64,000 nucleotides of DNA from Nostoc sp. UHCC 0870 (GCF_022063185.1 NZ_CP091913.1:6239141-6303140); one strand, 5' to 3'. Counted from the stretch's first letter, positions 1 to 8,743 are shown. Numbers and translations are program-made. The notes: generated by a model not told the origin, from the letters alone.

Positions 1-800
1 AATTTTTTGTTGAGTTTGTATCTACCTACGCGACCTAAGTCATACCGTTTGGGGTCGAAAAATCGGGAGTCTAGCAGTTGTTGTCCGCCTAATACGGTTG
101 GTGGTTCACCAGGACGGAGTTTGCGATATAACTCCATCAGGGCTTCTTCTTCCGAAAACTGCCCTTCTTTTTCGATGGTTTTTTGGAAATATTCGGGGTG
201 ACGGAGGGCATCAAAGATTTCGTTATCAGATAACCCTAGGGCTTTTAAAAGTACCTGGGCTGAAAGTTTCCGGGTTTTATCGATGCGTACCCACACCAAA
301 TCGTTACGGTCTGTTTCAAATTTCAGCCATGCTCCCCGGTTGGGAATGAGCGAAGCTGAATAGGTACGTCGCCCGTTTTTATCGATTTCTGATTTATAGT
401 AAACTCCAGGCGATCGCACAATTTGATTAACAATGACCCGCTCTGCTCCGTTAATAATAAACGTGCCGCGATCGGTCATCAAAGGCAGATCCCCGATAAA
501 TACTTCTTGTTCTTTAATATCCCCAGTTTCTTTATTCAACAGGCGGGTGGGGACATACATTTGTACGGCATAGGTGCTATCCCGCCGCTTGGATTCTTCT
601 ACGCTGTACTTTGGCTCCTTGAGCTTGTAGTTCTGTCCTAAAAAGTGCAGTTCTAGTTTGCCCGTGTAGTCTGTAATCGGACTAAAGGAGTTAAGTTCTT
701 CAATCAGCCCTTCTTCTAAAAACCAGCGAAAGCTTGAACGCTGGATTTCAATCAAGTCGGGCAACAAAAAGGCGGGTTCAATATAATTTTCGGTAATCAT
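1..800 (-). CDS. rpoB: RNA polymerase beta subunit, N-terminal 266 codons (gene runs off the window)
   Basis: Encodes the N-terminal part of the DNA-directed RNA polymerase beta subunit, the catalytic subunit that binds nascent RNA and is the rifampicin target; the rifampicin cluster itself lies outside the window. The minus-strand frame starts at the ATG at 798-800 (MITENYIEPAFLLPDLIEIQ) and is open to base 1. It shows the beta protrusion/lobe sequence, including LLNKETGEIKEQEVFIGDLP, RGTFIINGAERVIVNQIVRS and SPGVYYKSEIDKNGRR. rpsT, tatD and rpoB lie in this order on one strand, but about 700 bases separate tatD from rpoB, so rpoB probably has its own promoter. Identification is secure; only the 3' end is missing. 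Confidence 0.97.
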   Translation of the reverse strand, partial: MITENYIEPAFLLPDLIEIQRSSFRWFLEEGLIEELNSFSPITDYTGKLELHFLGQNYKLKEPKYSVEESKRRDSTYAVQMYVPTRLLNKETGDIKEQEVFIGDLPLMTDRGTFIINGAERVIVNQIVRSPGVYYKSEIDKNGRRTYSASLIPNRGAWLKFETDRNDLVWVRIDKTRKLSAQVLLKALGLSDNEIFDALRHPEYFQKTIEKEGQFSEEEALMELYRKLRPGEPPTVLGGQQLLDSRFFDPKRYDLGRVGRYKLNKK

Positions 801-1499
801 GCCTCTACCTTTGTCAACCTGGTTAAATTTTTAGAGGACAAAGCTTTGTTACTGCTGTTGTCCTTAGCCGTTGGGAAACTTATCCTTCAATGTCACCTGA
901 CTATTTACAGGTGTAGGTGAACGCCGCAATTGAAACTGGAGAGGGAGATTTTGGCAAGGGGGTTATAGCCCCTGAACACTCTTCACCGCTACGAAGATAC
1001 AGCTATTTGAATGATTCTTCAATAGCCGTAGTCTGAGATATGCCTGAGTTTGTTTTTTTGCCTCATTTCCTCTCCTCAAAGCGCGTTTACCAATTTACGC
1101 AGCTCTATATTTGGTCTGCACTACACCATTTATACTCACGGTAATAGTCTCAAATTGAGGAATCGAGCTACATTTTGTATGTTCTGGATCAAAATGACGG
1201 GATTTTGCTGGATTATAATCACAAGACAATTTCTTTTAACAATTTTCTATAGGTTGAATAAAAGGCCAGTCTATCTCAATGTTGGTTGCCAGGTTTTATC
1301 ACGCATTCAGAGCATCCGCTTGTAGAGATGTGAGGATGGTCAAGTTGATAACTTTACAAAATCAAGCTTACGAGTTCTCTGTTCCTTTATTTATCATTAT
1401 GGCGCACAAAAAATGTTTTGGAGGGATTAATAATAGCACATTTTTGTCCTCCTAGCGTTTTATTTTTTAACTGCATCCTACAAAATGAATAAACAAACT
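801..1499. other. Intergenic region upstream of rpoB
   Basis: About 700 bases between tatD and rpoB, AT-rich. The only open frame of note (1050-1325, plus strand) looks like chance: no family signature and no ribosome binding site. The region presumably carries the rpoB promoter and leader, but I could not place a convincing -35/-10 pair. Confidence 0.5.
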
Positions 1500-2285
1500 T
1501 TATATTGCGAGATTAAATAATTCACAGGCATTTTGGGTGGTTTGAGCAGAAATGGCCTCTAATGTTTCTTGGCGTATTTGAGCTACTTGCTCTGCTACGT
1601 AGCGGACATAAGCAGGCTCGTTACGTTTTTCACCTCTCTTTGGTACTGGGGCTAAAAAAGGACAGTCGGTTTCTACCAGCAGGCGATCGCTTTTCACCAT
1701 CGCGGCTGAGGCTTGTATAGCTTTAGCATTTTTGAATGTGACAGTACCGCTAAAACTAATATAAAAGCCTAAGTCTAGAAACCATTGAGTTTCTTCTGGT
1801 GTACCACCCCAACAGTGCATCACACCCTTGATCTGATTATTTGCCCGTTCTTGCCATTTTTGCAATATTTCTCTAACTGCAACGGCGGCATCCCGACAAT
1901 GAATAATTACAGGTAAATTGAGTTCAGAGGCGATCGCTAGTTGTGCCTCAAATACTATTTGCTGTTGCTCATAGTTATCAGCTTTGTAGAAATCCAGTCC
2001 CATCTCCCCAATTGCTACTATCTTTGAGTCAGAACTTGCTAAAGATAATATTTCCTTTGCTGTCTCATTTTGCCATTTTTCGGCATCTAAGGGATGCAGT
2101 CCTACAGCAAAACTCACTTCAGGAAACTGGTGCGCTATGGCTTGAATACTGGAAAACTCTGCTGGCTCGACGCAAGAATGTACTAGATGTACTACTCCTG
2201 CTTCTTGCCATCGCGATCGCACTGCTGCCAAATCTGGCTGGAAATTATCGAAGTTGAGATGAACGTGGGTATCAATCAGCTGCAT
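1500..2285 (-). CDS. tatD: TatD family metal-dependent hydrolase (DNase)
   Basis: A 261-residue TatD/YcfH-type amidohydrolase-fold protein, a cytosolic metal-dependent 3'-5' exonuclease-like enzyme. Visible metal-ligand motifs are DTHVHLNF at the N-terminus, GEMGLDFYK near residue 93, VIIHCRDA near 127, MHCWGGTPEE near 155 and VETDCPFLAP near 205. The length is normal. The ATG at 2283-2285 follows a repeat-built inverted repeat that reaches the start codon, and no Shine-Dalgarno sequence is visible. It lies downstream of rpsT on the same strand with a 73-base spacer and may be cotranscribed with it. Confidence 0.93.
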   Translation of the reverse strand: MQLIDTHVHLNFDNFQPDLAAVRSRWQEAGVVHLVHSCVEPAEFSSIQAIAHQFPEVSFAVGLHPLDAEKWQNETAKEILSLASSDSKIVAIGEMGLDFYKADNYEQQQIVFEAQLAIASELNLPVIIHCRDAAVAVREILQKWQERANNQIKGVMHCWGGTPEETQWFLDLGFYISFSGTVTFKNAKAIQASAAMVKSDRLLVETDCPFLAPVPKRGEKRNEPAYVRYVAEQVAQIRQETLEAISAQTTQNACELFNLAI

Positions 2286-2355
2286 TTTTTAGTCATTAGT
2301 CATTGGTCATTAGGCATTGGTCATTAGCTATTGATTAATAACTAATGACTAAAAA
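2286..2355. repeat. Repeat-built inverted repeat between rpsT and tatD
   Basis: A 15-base perfect inverted repeat (2286-2300 against 2341-2355, arm TTTTTAGTCATTAGT) encloses heptamer-like TCATTGG/TCATTAG units. It fills nearly the whole rpsT-tatD spacer and ends directly before the tatD start codon. It could act as an rpsT terminator or attenuator, or simply be a mobile repeat. Confidence 0.6.
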
Positions 2356-2358
2356 TTA

Positions 2359-2652
2359 TTATGCTGGTTGCGTGATTGGCTTGAGTTTTTTAGCCAATCT
2401 TGATTTTTTTCTTGCCCCATTATTGGGATGAAGAACTCCCCTTTTCACGGCTTTGTCGATTTTGCTGAAAGCTTCCGACAGCCGTGCGTCCACCTCTTGT
2501 TTTAACTCTGGGGTGGGGTTAGCGGCATAGACATCTACCGCATTTAGGTACTTTTTCATCAGCGTTTTAGCTGATGATTTGTAGTTTTTATTACGCAGCC
2601 GATTGCGTTCTGCGATTTGGGCGCGCTTAAGAGCAGACTTTGTATTCGCCAC
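2359..2652 (-). CDS. rpsT: 30S ribosomal protein S20
   Basis: Small basic protein that binds 16S rRNA early in 30S assembly. The sequence ANTKSALKRAQIAERNRLRN and the Lys/Arg-rich helices are diagnostic of bS20. I place the start at the GTG at 2650-2652, giving 97 residues beginning MANTKSALKR as usual for the family. An upstream in-frame TTG at 2664 would add four residues, but it overlaps the GGAA that best serves as ribosome binding site. It heads the rpsT-tatD group. Confidence 0.95.
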   Translation of the reverse strand: MANTKSALKRAQIAERNRLRNKNYKSSAKTLMKKYLNAVDVYAANPTPELKQEVDARLSEAFSKIDKAVKRGVLHPNNGARKKSRLAKKLKPITQPA

Positions 2653-2921
2653 AGTCAATTCCAAAAAGACTATTAATTATTGTACACACACTACTAGACT
2701 TACTAATATAGCATCTATATTGCCAATGTTAGGGTTTCTGAAAAAAATTTAGTTATTGGGGATTGAGATTACTTTTTGAATTGTTCAGACCTTGAGAGTA
2801 TCAAAAAAATCCAGGTTAAGCTAGAGAGGAGAATCAGCGTCAGCTCTGCACCTTTTTTGGGAAAGGGTAAACCTAATTCTCAGGTGGGAATATTCTAAAA
2901 TTTTGGCATTGTCCTTACTCC

Positions 2922-4223
2922 ATGCTGCGAATCATTACTCAGCAGGCAGATGTAAAAGCAGAATTGCAACGGCTCTGCGATCGCACCCATGATGACCAAG
3001 TGCTTCATAAGGAAGCCACGGTGCGGGAAGTGTTGCAAGCAGTGAAACGCCAAGGCGATAAAGCTGTGCTACATTATACTGCCGAATTTGACAATCAAAT
3101 TCTCAAACCAGAAGAACTGCTGGTGAAAGGTTCGGAATTGGATGCTGCCTACCAACAGGTATCATCAGAACTGTTGGCAGCAATTAGGCTGGCTTGTCGC
3201 CAAATTGAAGCATTCCATCGTCAGCGAGTCCCGAAAAGCTGGGTACACTTTGGGGATGATGACGTAGTTTTAGGCAAACGTTACACCCCCGTGGACAAAG
3301 CAGGCTTATACGTTCCTGGTGGTCGTGCAGCCTATCCCAGTTCAGTGCTGATGAATGTGATTCCAGCCAAGGTAGCAGGTGTACCGCGTATAGTTATGGT
3401 GACACCACCAGGCACGGAAAAAGTAATTAACCCGGTAGTATTGGTAGCTGCTCAAGAAGCAGGGGTGAAAGAAATTTATCGGGTAGGAGGAGCGCAAGCG
3501 ATCGCGGCTTTAGCTTATGGTACAGAAACCATCCCCAAGGTAGATGTAATTACAGGCCCTGGTAATGTCTATGTCACTTTAGCCAAAAAGTTAGTCTATG
3601 GTACGGTGGGAATTGATTGTTTAGCCGGGCCTAGCGAAGTGTTGATTATTGCTGATCACACAGCCAATCCTATCCATGTGGCGACTGATATGCTAGCGCA
3701 AGCTGAACATGATCCGATGGCGGCGGCGATTTTGTTAACCACAGATCCAGCCTTGGCTAAAAATGTGCAAGTAGCAGTAGAAAGACAGTTGGTGGATCAC
3801 CCCCGGCGGATAGATACCGAAAAAGCGATCGCGCATTATGGTTTAATTGTCCTCGTGGAATCATTGGAAGCCGCCGCCGAACTTTCTAATGAATTTGCAC
3901 CGGAACATTTAGAATTAGAAATAAAAGACCCCTGGGCATTACTCCCCCTGATTCGTCATGCAGGAACGATATTTTTAGGCTACTCTACCCCAGAAGCAGT
4001 AGGAGATTACTTAGCGGGGCCTAACCATATATTGCCTACTTCTGGTGCTGCTCGTTATGCCTCGGCTTTAGGAGTGGAAACTTTCCTGAAGCATTCCAAT
4101 ATTATTCAATATTCCCAGACTGCTCTACAAAAAGTTGCTGGTGCAATTGATACACTAGCAAATGCTGAAGGTTTACCCTCTCATGCTGATTCAGTCCGTC
4201 GTCGCCTGCAACAAGATGAATGA
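2922..4223 (+). CDS. hisD: Histidinol dehydrogenase
   Basis: Catalyses the last two steps of histidine synthesis, oxidising L-histidinol to L-histidine with two NAD+ and one Zn2+. The 433-residue protein has normal length and the family signatures VPGGRAAYPSSVLMNVIPAKVAGV near residue 128, VGGAQAIAALAYGT near 187, AGPSEVLIIAD near 238, AQAEHDPMAAA near 262 and the C-terminal catalytic FAPEHLEL. The ATG at 2922 gives the expected N-terminus. It stands alone; the TnpB element follows 155 bases downstream. Confidence 0.97.
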   Translation: MLRIITQQADVKAELQRLCDRTHDDQVLHKEATVREVLQAVKRQGDKAVLHYTAEFDNQILKPEELLVKGSELDAAYQQVSSELLAAIRLACRQIEAFHRQRVPKSWVHFGDDDVVLGKRYTPVDKAGLYVPGGRAAYPSSVLMNVIPAKVAGVPRIVMVTPPGTEKVINPVVLVAAQEAGVKEIYRVGGAQAIAALAYGTETIPKVDVITGPGNVYVTLAKKLVYGTVGIDCLAGPSEVLIIADHTANPIHVATDMLAQAEHDPMAAAILLTTDPALAKNVQVAVERQLVDHPRRIDTEKAIAHYGLIVLVESLEAAAELSNEFAPEHLELEIKDPWALLPLIRHAGTIFLGYSTPEAVGDYLAGPNHILPTSGAARYASALGVETFLKHSNIIQYSQTALQKVAGAIDTLANAEGLPSHADSVRRRLQQDE

Positions 4224-4378
4224 TAAGGAATGCTTAAGTTTTTCCTATACTTTTTCTAAAAGATCCTCTGTGGCTACAAACTAAAAGTCTAGGTAGTTAT
4301 ACCTTATGTAAAGTGCTGAGTGCTGTTAGCTGTAGAGGGGCGTTTAGCCTGTGCTGAGTTCTGTAGGGAGAATTAGGA

Positions 4379-5521
4379 GTGAAAGCACGATACCAATACC
4401 GATTCTACCCAACAGACCAACAACGAATGAGTTTAGCTCAGTTGTTTGGTTGCGTTAGGGTCGTTTGGAATGACGCGTTAGCTTTATGTAAACAGTCCCA
4501 GAAGCTACCTAGTAATGGAGATTTGCAAAAATTAGTATTAACCCAAGCAAAAAAGACAGAACAACGCTCATGGCTTAGTAGTGTAGCTAGTATTGCCTTG
4601 CAGCAATCGGTAGCAGATTTGGGTATTGCATACAAGAACTTTTTTGATTCTCTCAAAGGAAAACGGAAAGGAAAGAAACTGGGCAGTCCTAAATTTAAAA
4701 AGAAAAGCAATCAGCAATCTGCAAGGTTAACTCGTGGTGGGTTTTCAATTCTTCATGAGACGGTTTATTTAGCCAAAATTGGTAACGTAAACCCGATATG
4801 GTCAAGAAAACTGCCTTCTGAACCTAGCTCGGTAACTATCATTAAAGACGCTGCTCATCGCTATTTTCTCAGCTTTGTAGTAGAAGTTGAACCAATCAAT
4901 ATTAATGCTAAAAACAAAAGCATTGGTATTGACTTAGGGATAAAGACTTTTGCTGTAATGAGTGATGGCGAAAAAGCTGAGAGTCCTAATTATTCAAGAT
5001 TAGACAAGCGGTTGAGACGAAAACAAAAACAGCTTGCCCGTCAGATCAAAGATTCTAAGCGTAGATCCAAAACTCGGATTCAAATAGCAAAACTACACAA
5101 TAAAATTACGGATACCCGTAAAGACTTCCTGCACAAGCTATCTACCAAGATTGTTAGTGAAAATCAAACTATCATCTTAGAAGACTTGAATGTGTCAGCA
5201 ATGGTTAAAAATCGTAAGCTTTCTAGAGCTATTAGTCTTCAGGGTTGGAGAGAATTTAGAACATTAAGCGAGGCTAAATCTCAGAAATACAACCGTGAGT
5301 TTGTGGTCATTAGCCGATGGGAACCAACAAGTCAGGTTTGCTCTGAATGTGGGTATAAGTGGGGCAAGCTTGATTTAAAAGTTCGGACAGTTCAATGCTT
5401 GAATTGTGGCACTGAACACGACCGAGATGATAATGCAGCTAAAAATATAAATAAAGTCGGGATAGGGCATTGCCACGACTCTAAATGCACGTCGAGACAG
5501 AGTAAGACTAGCAACGGTTAG
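4379..5521 (+). CDS. tnpB: TnpB-type RNA-guided nuclease of an IS200/IS605-family element (solo, no tnpA)
   Basis: 380 residues with the TnpB architecture. There is an N-terminal helix-turn-helix/wedge region (RYQYRFYPTDQQ) and a split RuvC nuclease with the acidic residues in IGIDLGIKTFAV (near 188), IILEDLNV (near 263) and DRDDNAAKNI (near 342). A zinc ribbon CSECGY...CLNCGTEHD sits between motifs II and III. All three catalytic acids are present, so the nuclease may be active. The start is a GTG at 4379 preceded by TTAGGAG, very close to the start. There is no Y1 transposase beside it, so this belongs to the IS1341-like solo tnpB class. Family knowledge: TnpB uses an omega RNA from the element's 3' end to cut DNA at a TAM-flanked target. 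Confidence 0.93.
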   Translation: MKARYQYRFYPTDQQRMSLAQLFGCVRVVWNDALALCKQSQKLPSNGDLQKLVLTQAKKTEQRSWLSSVASIALQQSVADLGIAYKNFFDSLKGKRKGKKLGSPKFKKKSNQQSARLTRGGFSILHETVYLAKIGNVNPIWSRKLPSEPSSVTIIKDAAHRYFLSFVVEVEPININAKNKSIGIDLGIKTFAVMSDGEKAESPNYSRLDKRLRRKQKQLARQIKDSKRRSKTRIQIAKLHNKITDTRKDFLHKLSTKIVSENQTIILEDLNVSAMVKNRKLSRAISLQGWREFRTLSEAKSQKYNREFVVISRWEPTSQVCSECGYKWGKLDLKVRTVQCLNCGTEHDRDDNAAKNINKVGIGHCHDSKCTSRQSKTSNG

Positions 5522-5577
5522 CGTCAGTCATTGAAGCGTGAAGAATCACCGCTCCTTTAGGACGGTGAGTATGTCAA
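5400..5577 (+). ncRNA. Putative omega RNA / right-end hairpin of the TnpB element
   Basis: The right end of the element is recognisable by the hairpin TCACCG...CGGTGA (5546-5568) with CTCCTTTAGGA at its top and TATGTCAA after it, typical of cyanobacterial IS200/IS605 right ends. By analogy with characterised TnpB loci, an omega RNA would overlap the 3' end of tnpB and finish near 5577. The 5' boundary is a guess and the transcript is inferred. Confidence 0.45.
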
Positions 5578-5613
5578 TTGTATCAGGGGTCTACATCAGA
5601 GGAGATAAATACC

Positions 5614-6039
5614 GTGCTAAAAAATATTTTAGTAGCTCTAGATGGTTCGGAAAATGCCACACGAGTTATTCAGTGTTTAGATGATTTGATGTTATCAACA
5701 GACACGAAGATAATATTGTGTCATGTTTATTCGACAGCAGAATCAGAGATGGAATTACCAGCAGATCGTCCTCAGCCTGATTCTTCTAGATTTTCATCTT
5801 TTCAAATTGAACAACAACTGCAATCTTTTCAAGAACAGTTATCAGTTAAAAGTCAATTAGAAATGGTATGTGGTAATCCAGCCGAAGAAATTATTCGCCT
5901 GGCAAATATTCACAAAACTGATTTAATTATTATTGGTAGTCGCGGTTTAACAGGTATGAAGCGGATTGTTTTGGGTTCTGTGAGCAATCAAGTAGTGGAA
6001 GAAGCCAGTTGTTCTGTATGGGTGGTCAAGCCAAATTAA
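5614..6039 (+). CDS. Universal stress protein (UspA family)
   Basis: 141-residue cytosolic UspA-fold protein. It begins MLKNILVALDGSENATR and ends with the nucleotide-binding motif GSRGLTGMKRIVLGSVSNQVVEEASCSVWVV, which matches the G-2x-G-9x-G(S/T) signature of ATP-binding Usp proteins. I choose the GTG at 5614 because it gives the normal N-terminus and follows GAGGAG at suitable distance; an in-frame TTG at 5578 would add 12 residues from the element junction. The TnpB element ends only about 37 bases upstream, so the insertion may have replaced or altered the promoter. Confidence 0.92.
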   Translation: MLKNILVALDGSENATRVIQCLDDLMLSTDTKIILCHVYSTAESEMELPADRPQPDSSRFSSFQIEQQLQSFQEQLSVKSQLEMVCGNPAEEIIRLANIHKTDLIIIGSRGLTGMKRIVLGSVSNQVVEEASCSVWVVKPN

Positions 6040-6186
6040 CACGGAGTATCCACTTTTGAAAAAAATCTCTGGCGATGGGAAATCGCAGCTATACGAACGA
6101 GTGCGTAACCTTTCCTAGAGAAGTCCGCTTTTTTTCTGTTATGCAAGGTAGTACGTCTGTATAAATAAAGTTAGAGTAATGTTACT

Positions 6187-6576
6187 CTAGCTTTTAGTGG
6201 AATTAACAAGAAACTGACGCAAACTCAATAAACTGAAGGTTTGCCCTAAATTTAAGGGTAGTAATGATATTCCCTCGACGCGAGATTGTACCCAGCCGTC
6301 TCCCCAATACCATTCATGAAACCCATCAATACCGCCACTAAGTAATAAACGTAGACAATTGGATTTGGCTACATCTACCCGATGATAAATTGCGATCGCT
6401 CCAGTCCAGGTAGTAAAATCCACTCCTGGGGTCAGTTCATCTGGTATTCCTGGCGCAAATCGTTGCCCTATCAGCCATTTTCCTAGTTGCTCGGTGCGTA
6501 ATAGACTATCATGTATGGCATTGGCTGATGCTTCTATTTCTATTCGCAGTTGGGTGTGTTGAAAAGTACCTAGCAT
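6187..6576 (-). CDS. Conserved hypothetical protein, possibly SRPBCC (START-like) fold
   Basis: 129 residues from the ATG at 6576. The pattern resembles a small SRPBCC ligand-binding protein: LRIEIEASANAIHDSLLRTEQLGKWL at the start, alternating beta-strand-like segments, a C-terminal amphipathic helix (LSLRQFL). No catalytic motif, signal peptide or membrane segment is visible. The fold call is my pattern judgement only. It is flanked by intergenic sequence on both sides. Confidence 0.7.
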   Translation of the reverse strand: MLGTFQHTQLRIEIEASANAIHDSLLRTEQLGKWLIGQRFAPGIPDELTPGVDFTTWTGAIAIYHRVDVAKSNCLRLLLSGGIDGFHEWYWGDGWVQSRVEGISLLPLNLGQTFSLLSLRQFLVNSTKS

Positions 6577-6697
6577 TTGTAGAAGCTCGATGACGGAAGT
6601 TTCTTTACTTATCCTAAATCATAGGTGCAAAAGTCAGGGAGATAGAATGAGTTAGGCGTTTATTAGCCTGCTATTAAAATACTATACAAAAGCAAAT

Positions 6698-7141
6698 TTA
6701 GAAAATTAACGTTTCTAACTTTGCTTGCACTTCTTCTATTAAATCTGTGGAAACTGTTTCAACAAATTTTACTTTTCTAGCTTTCCAGTCAAGTGTTTTA
6801 ATTTGATCAGCTAGCACAACTCCTTCTGTTTTCATGTCTTCAGTAAGCGGGACTTCAAATTTAAGTCCTTTTGATTTACTAGTTATGGGACACGCCAAAA
6901 CTAGAGAAGACATTTGATTGTATCTAATTGGAGATATAACGAGAACAGGGCGGTAGCCCTGTTGTTCGCGTCCTTGTTGTTGAAGCTCATTATTCAGCGT
7001 GATAGCAATGTCTTCAAATGACATTCCAGCTTTGTGAAGGGCAAATGCACGCTGAATTGAATCAACAGTAAACTGTTTCTCTGCTCCAAATTCTAACTTG
7101 ATAATATCTCCTCTTTCAGGAAAATATGGTTTAACTACCAA
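6698..7141 (-). CDS. mazF: MazF/PemK-family endoribonuclease toxin with an internal insertion
   Basis: 147 residues. The MazF core is recognisable: ERGDIIKLEFG at the N-terminus, GYRPVLVISPIRYNQ, VLACPITSK and GVVLADQIKTLDW. Between the first strand and RPVLVISP there are about 37 extra residues (AEKQFTVDSIQRAFALHKAG and on to NNELQQQ) that look helical and that ordinary MazF (about 110 residues) lacks. It starts at a TTG at 7141 preceded by GGGGAATGAAGA and overlaps the upstream antitoxin gene by 7 bases, the usual coupling of a TA operon. Family role: sequence-specific mRNA cleavage neutralised by MazE. Confidence 0.85.
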   Translation of the reverse strand: MVVKPYFPERGDIIKLEFGAEKQFTVDSIQRAFALHKAGMSFEDIAITLNNELQQQGREQQGYRPVLVISPIRYNQMSSLVLACPITSKSKGLKFEVPLTEDMKTEGVVLADQIKTLDWKARKVKFVETVSTDLIEEVQAKLETLIF

Positions 7142-7377
7142 TCTTCATTCCCCACAGCATTGCCAGTTTCAAATTCAGAATGAAAATTCTCAGGAGTCAT
7201 CCCTTCCAATAACTCATCAAGAGTATATTTTCTTCTTTTTTGTGGCGTGATAATAATTCTGTTTCCTTCTACGGAAAAATCTATACCGATGCCTTCAGTT
7301 ACGTGTGCTTGTTCAGCTACCGATTTTGGAATCCTGATAGCTAAACTATTTCCCCATTTAGCAATAACAGATGTCAT
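7135..7377 (-). CDS. mazE: MazE-family (AbrB-like) antitoxin
   Basis: 80-residue antitoxin with an N-terminal AbrB/MazE swapped-hairpin DNA-binding domain: SVIAKWGNSLAIRIPKSVAE is the family signature, followed by GNRIIITP. The acidic C-terminal tail (TPENFHSEFETGNAVGNEDW) is the expected toxin-binding segment. The ATG at 7375-7377 follows TTTTGGAG; a TTG at 7389 lies upstream of this ribosome binding site and is unlikely. The gene precedes mazF with a 7-base overlap, and such complexes usually autorepress their promoter. Confidence 0.9.
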   Translation of the reverse strand: MTSVIAKWGNSLAIRIPKSVAEQAHVTEGIGIDFSVEGNRIIITPQKRRKYTLDELLEGMTPENFHSEFETGNAVGNEDW

Positions 7378-7389
7378 AGTTAGCTCCAA

Positions 7390-7837
7390 AATAATTTCGT
7401 GAAAACCTATACGTTTAGGCTTCAGCTTTCTTAGTCAAAGCAAAATGCTGTTATATGTCTGACGTATATACTTTGAAGATACACATGAATCTACAGGGTG
7501 TCAACACCCTGTAGATTCATGATAACTTTTAGTATATAATAATACTGGAATGCCACATTTAGCAGCGATCGCGCAATAGAGATACTCAGTCCCACCAGCC
7601 GAAACCCTTGTACATCAAACTTGTAAATGAATAAAGAACCGAGATTTTCCTACTTTTTTCTTACTTAGGATGGTTGACTTCAAACTATCAACAGAAAATT
7701 ATGAAAAGTCTCTGTTTCTAATAGATATACTTACGTAATTTTTGTATAAGTTAAGTTTTGTTATACTAAATATGACTTTTAACCCGACGCTGAAGAGCAA
7801 GGGCTTTTGTTGAGAAATTATTATTGGTAAAGTTTTC
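7390..7837. other. Intergenic region between mazE and hslO (divergent promoters)
   Basis: About 450 AT-rich bases between divergently transcribed mazE and hslO. It contains one striking perfect inverted repeat (7484-7521, listed separately) and presumably both promoters. No gene seen. Confidence 0.5.
7484..7521. repeat. Perfect 18-base inverted repeat with a 2-base loop
   Basis: Arms CATGAATCTACAGGGTGT (7484-7501) and its exact complement (7504-7521), separated by CA. It lies about 105 bases upstream of mazE and 315 upstream of hslO. There is no T-run, so it is not an obvious terminator. It could be an operator, a protein binding site or a repeat relic. Confidence 0.85.
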
Positions 7838-8743
7838 ATGGCGGATCAATTAATTCGCGCCACAGCAGCCGACGGTGGAATTCGTGCAGTGGGTGTGATC
7901 ACTACGCGCTTAACAGAAGATGCACGGCAACGCCACAAGCTTTCTTACGTAGCAACGGCGGCTCTGGGGCGGACGATGGCAGCAGGTTTGTTGATGGCTT
8001 CTAGTATGAAGCGTTCTGGCTCTAGGGTTAATGTCCGGGTCAAGGGTGATGGGCCGTTGGGCGGTATATTAGTGGATGCTGGTTTAGATGGGACAGTGCG
8101 GGGCTATGTGGGCAATCCATCTGTGGAATTGCCTCCCAATGCTAAGGGCAAACTAGATGTTGGGGGTGCAGTTGGTGATGGTTATCTCTATGTGGTCAAA
8201 GATATCGGTTACGGCTACCCTTACTCTAGTACAGTCGAACTAGTTTCTGGGGAAATTGGCGATGATGTGGCGCACTACCTCGTAAATTCTGAGCAAACCC
8301 CTTCAGCATTGGTTTTAGGTGTGTTTGTTGGTGCTGGTGGGGTGACAGCATCTGGCGGATTGTTAATACAGGTGTTGCCTAAAGCTTCCAGAGATGAAGA
8401 ATTAGTGGCAAAATTGGAATCGCGGGTAGCAGGGTTATCAGGGTTCACGCCGTTATTGCAAGCTGGTAAGACTTTGCCAGAAATCTTTAATGATCTATTA
8501 GGCGATATGGGGTTAAATATCTTCCCGGAAAGCCAAATTTTGCGCTTCCACTGTGGATGCTCGTTTGACCGAGTGTTAGGAGCATTAAAAATGTTGGGAG
8601 AAGCCGAGTTGCAAGATATGATTGTTAAAGATGATGGGGCGGAAGCAACTTGTGACTTTTGTGGTAGCGTTTATCAAGCTAGTAGTGATCATCTAGCTCA
8701 ACTAATTGTGGATTTGCAAACTGAATCTTCGGTTTCAGGATAA
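7838..8743 (+). CDS. hslO: Hsp33 redox-regulated chaperone
   Basis: 301 residues, the normal Hsp33 length. The cytosolic holdase is switched on by oxidation of four zinc-binding cysteines, and both redox motifs are visible near the C-terminus: the CGC of FHCGCSFDRV and the C-x2-C of ATCDFCGSVYQ. The N-terminal domain has the family sequence ADQLIRATAADGGIRAVGV and RVKGDGPLGGILVDAG. The ATG at 7838 is the conserved start. Transcribed alone, divergently from mazEF. Confidence 0.97.
   Translation: MADQLIRATAADGGIRAVGVITTRLTEDARQRHKLSYVATAALGRTMAAGLLMASSMKRSGSRVNVRVKGDGPLGGILVDAGLDGTVRGYVGNPSVELPPNAKGKLDVGGAVGDGYLYVVKDIGYGYPYSSTVELVSGEIGDDVAHYLVNSEQTPSALVLGVFVGAGGVTASGGLLIQVLPKASRDEELVAKLESRVAGLSGFTPLLQAGKTLPEIFNDLLGDMGLNIFPESQILRFHCGCSFDRVLGALKMLGEAELQDMIVKDDGAEATCDFCGSVYQASSDHLAQLIVDLQTESSVSG

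Noticed and set aside
1050..1325. 91-codon plus-strand frame upstream of rpoB
   Set aside because: No family pattern, no ribosome binding site and unusual composition; a chance frame in AT-rich intergenic sequence.
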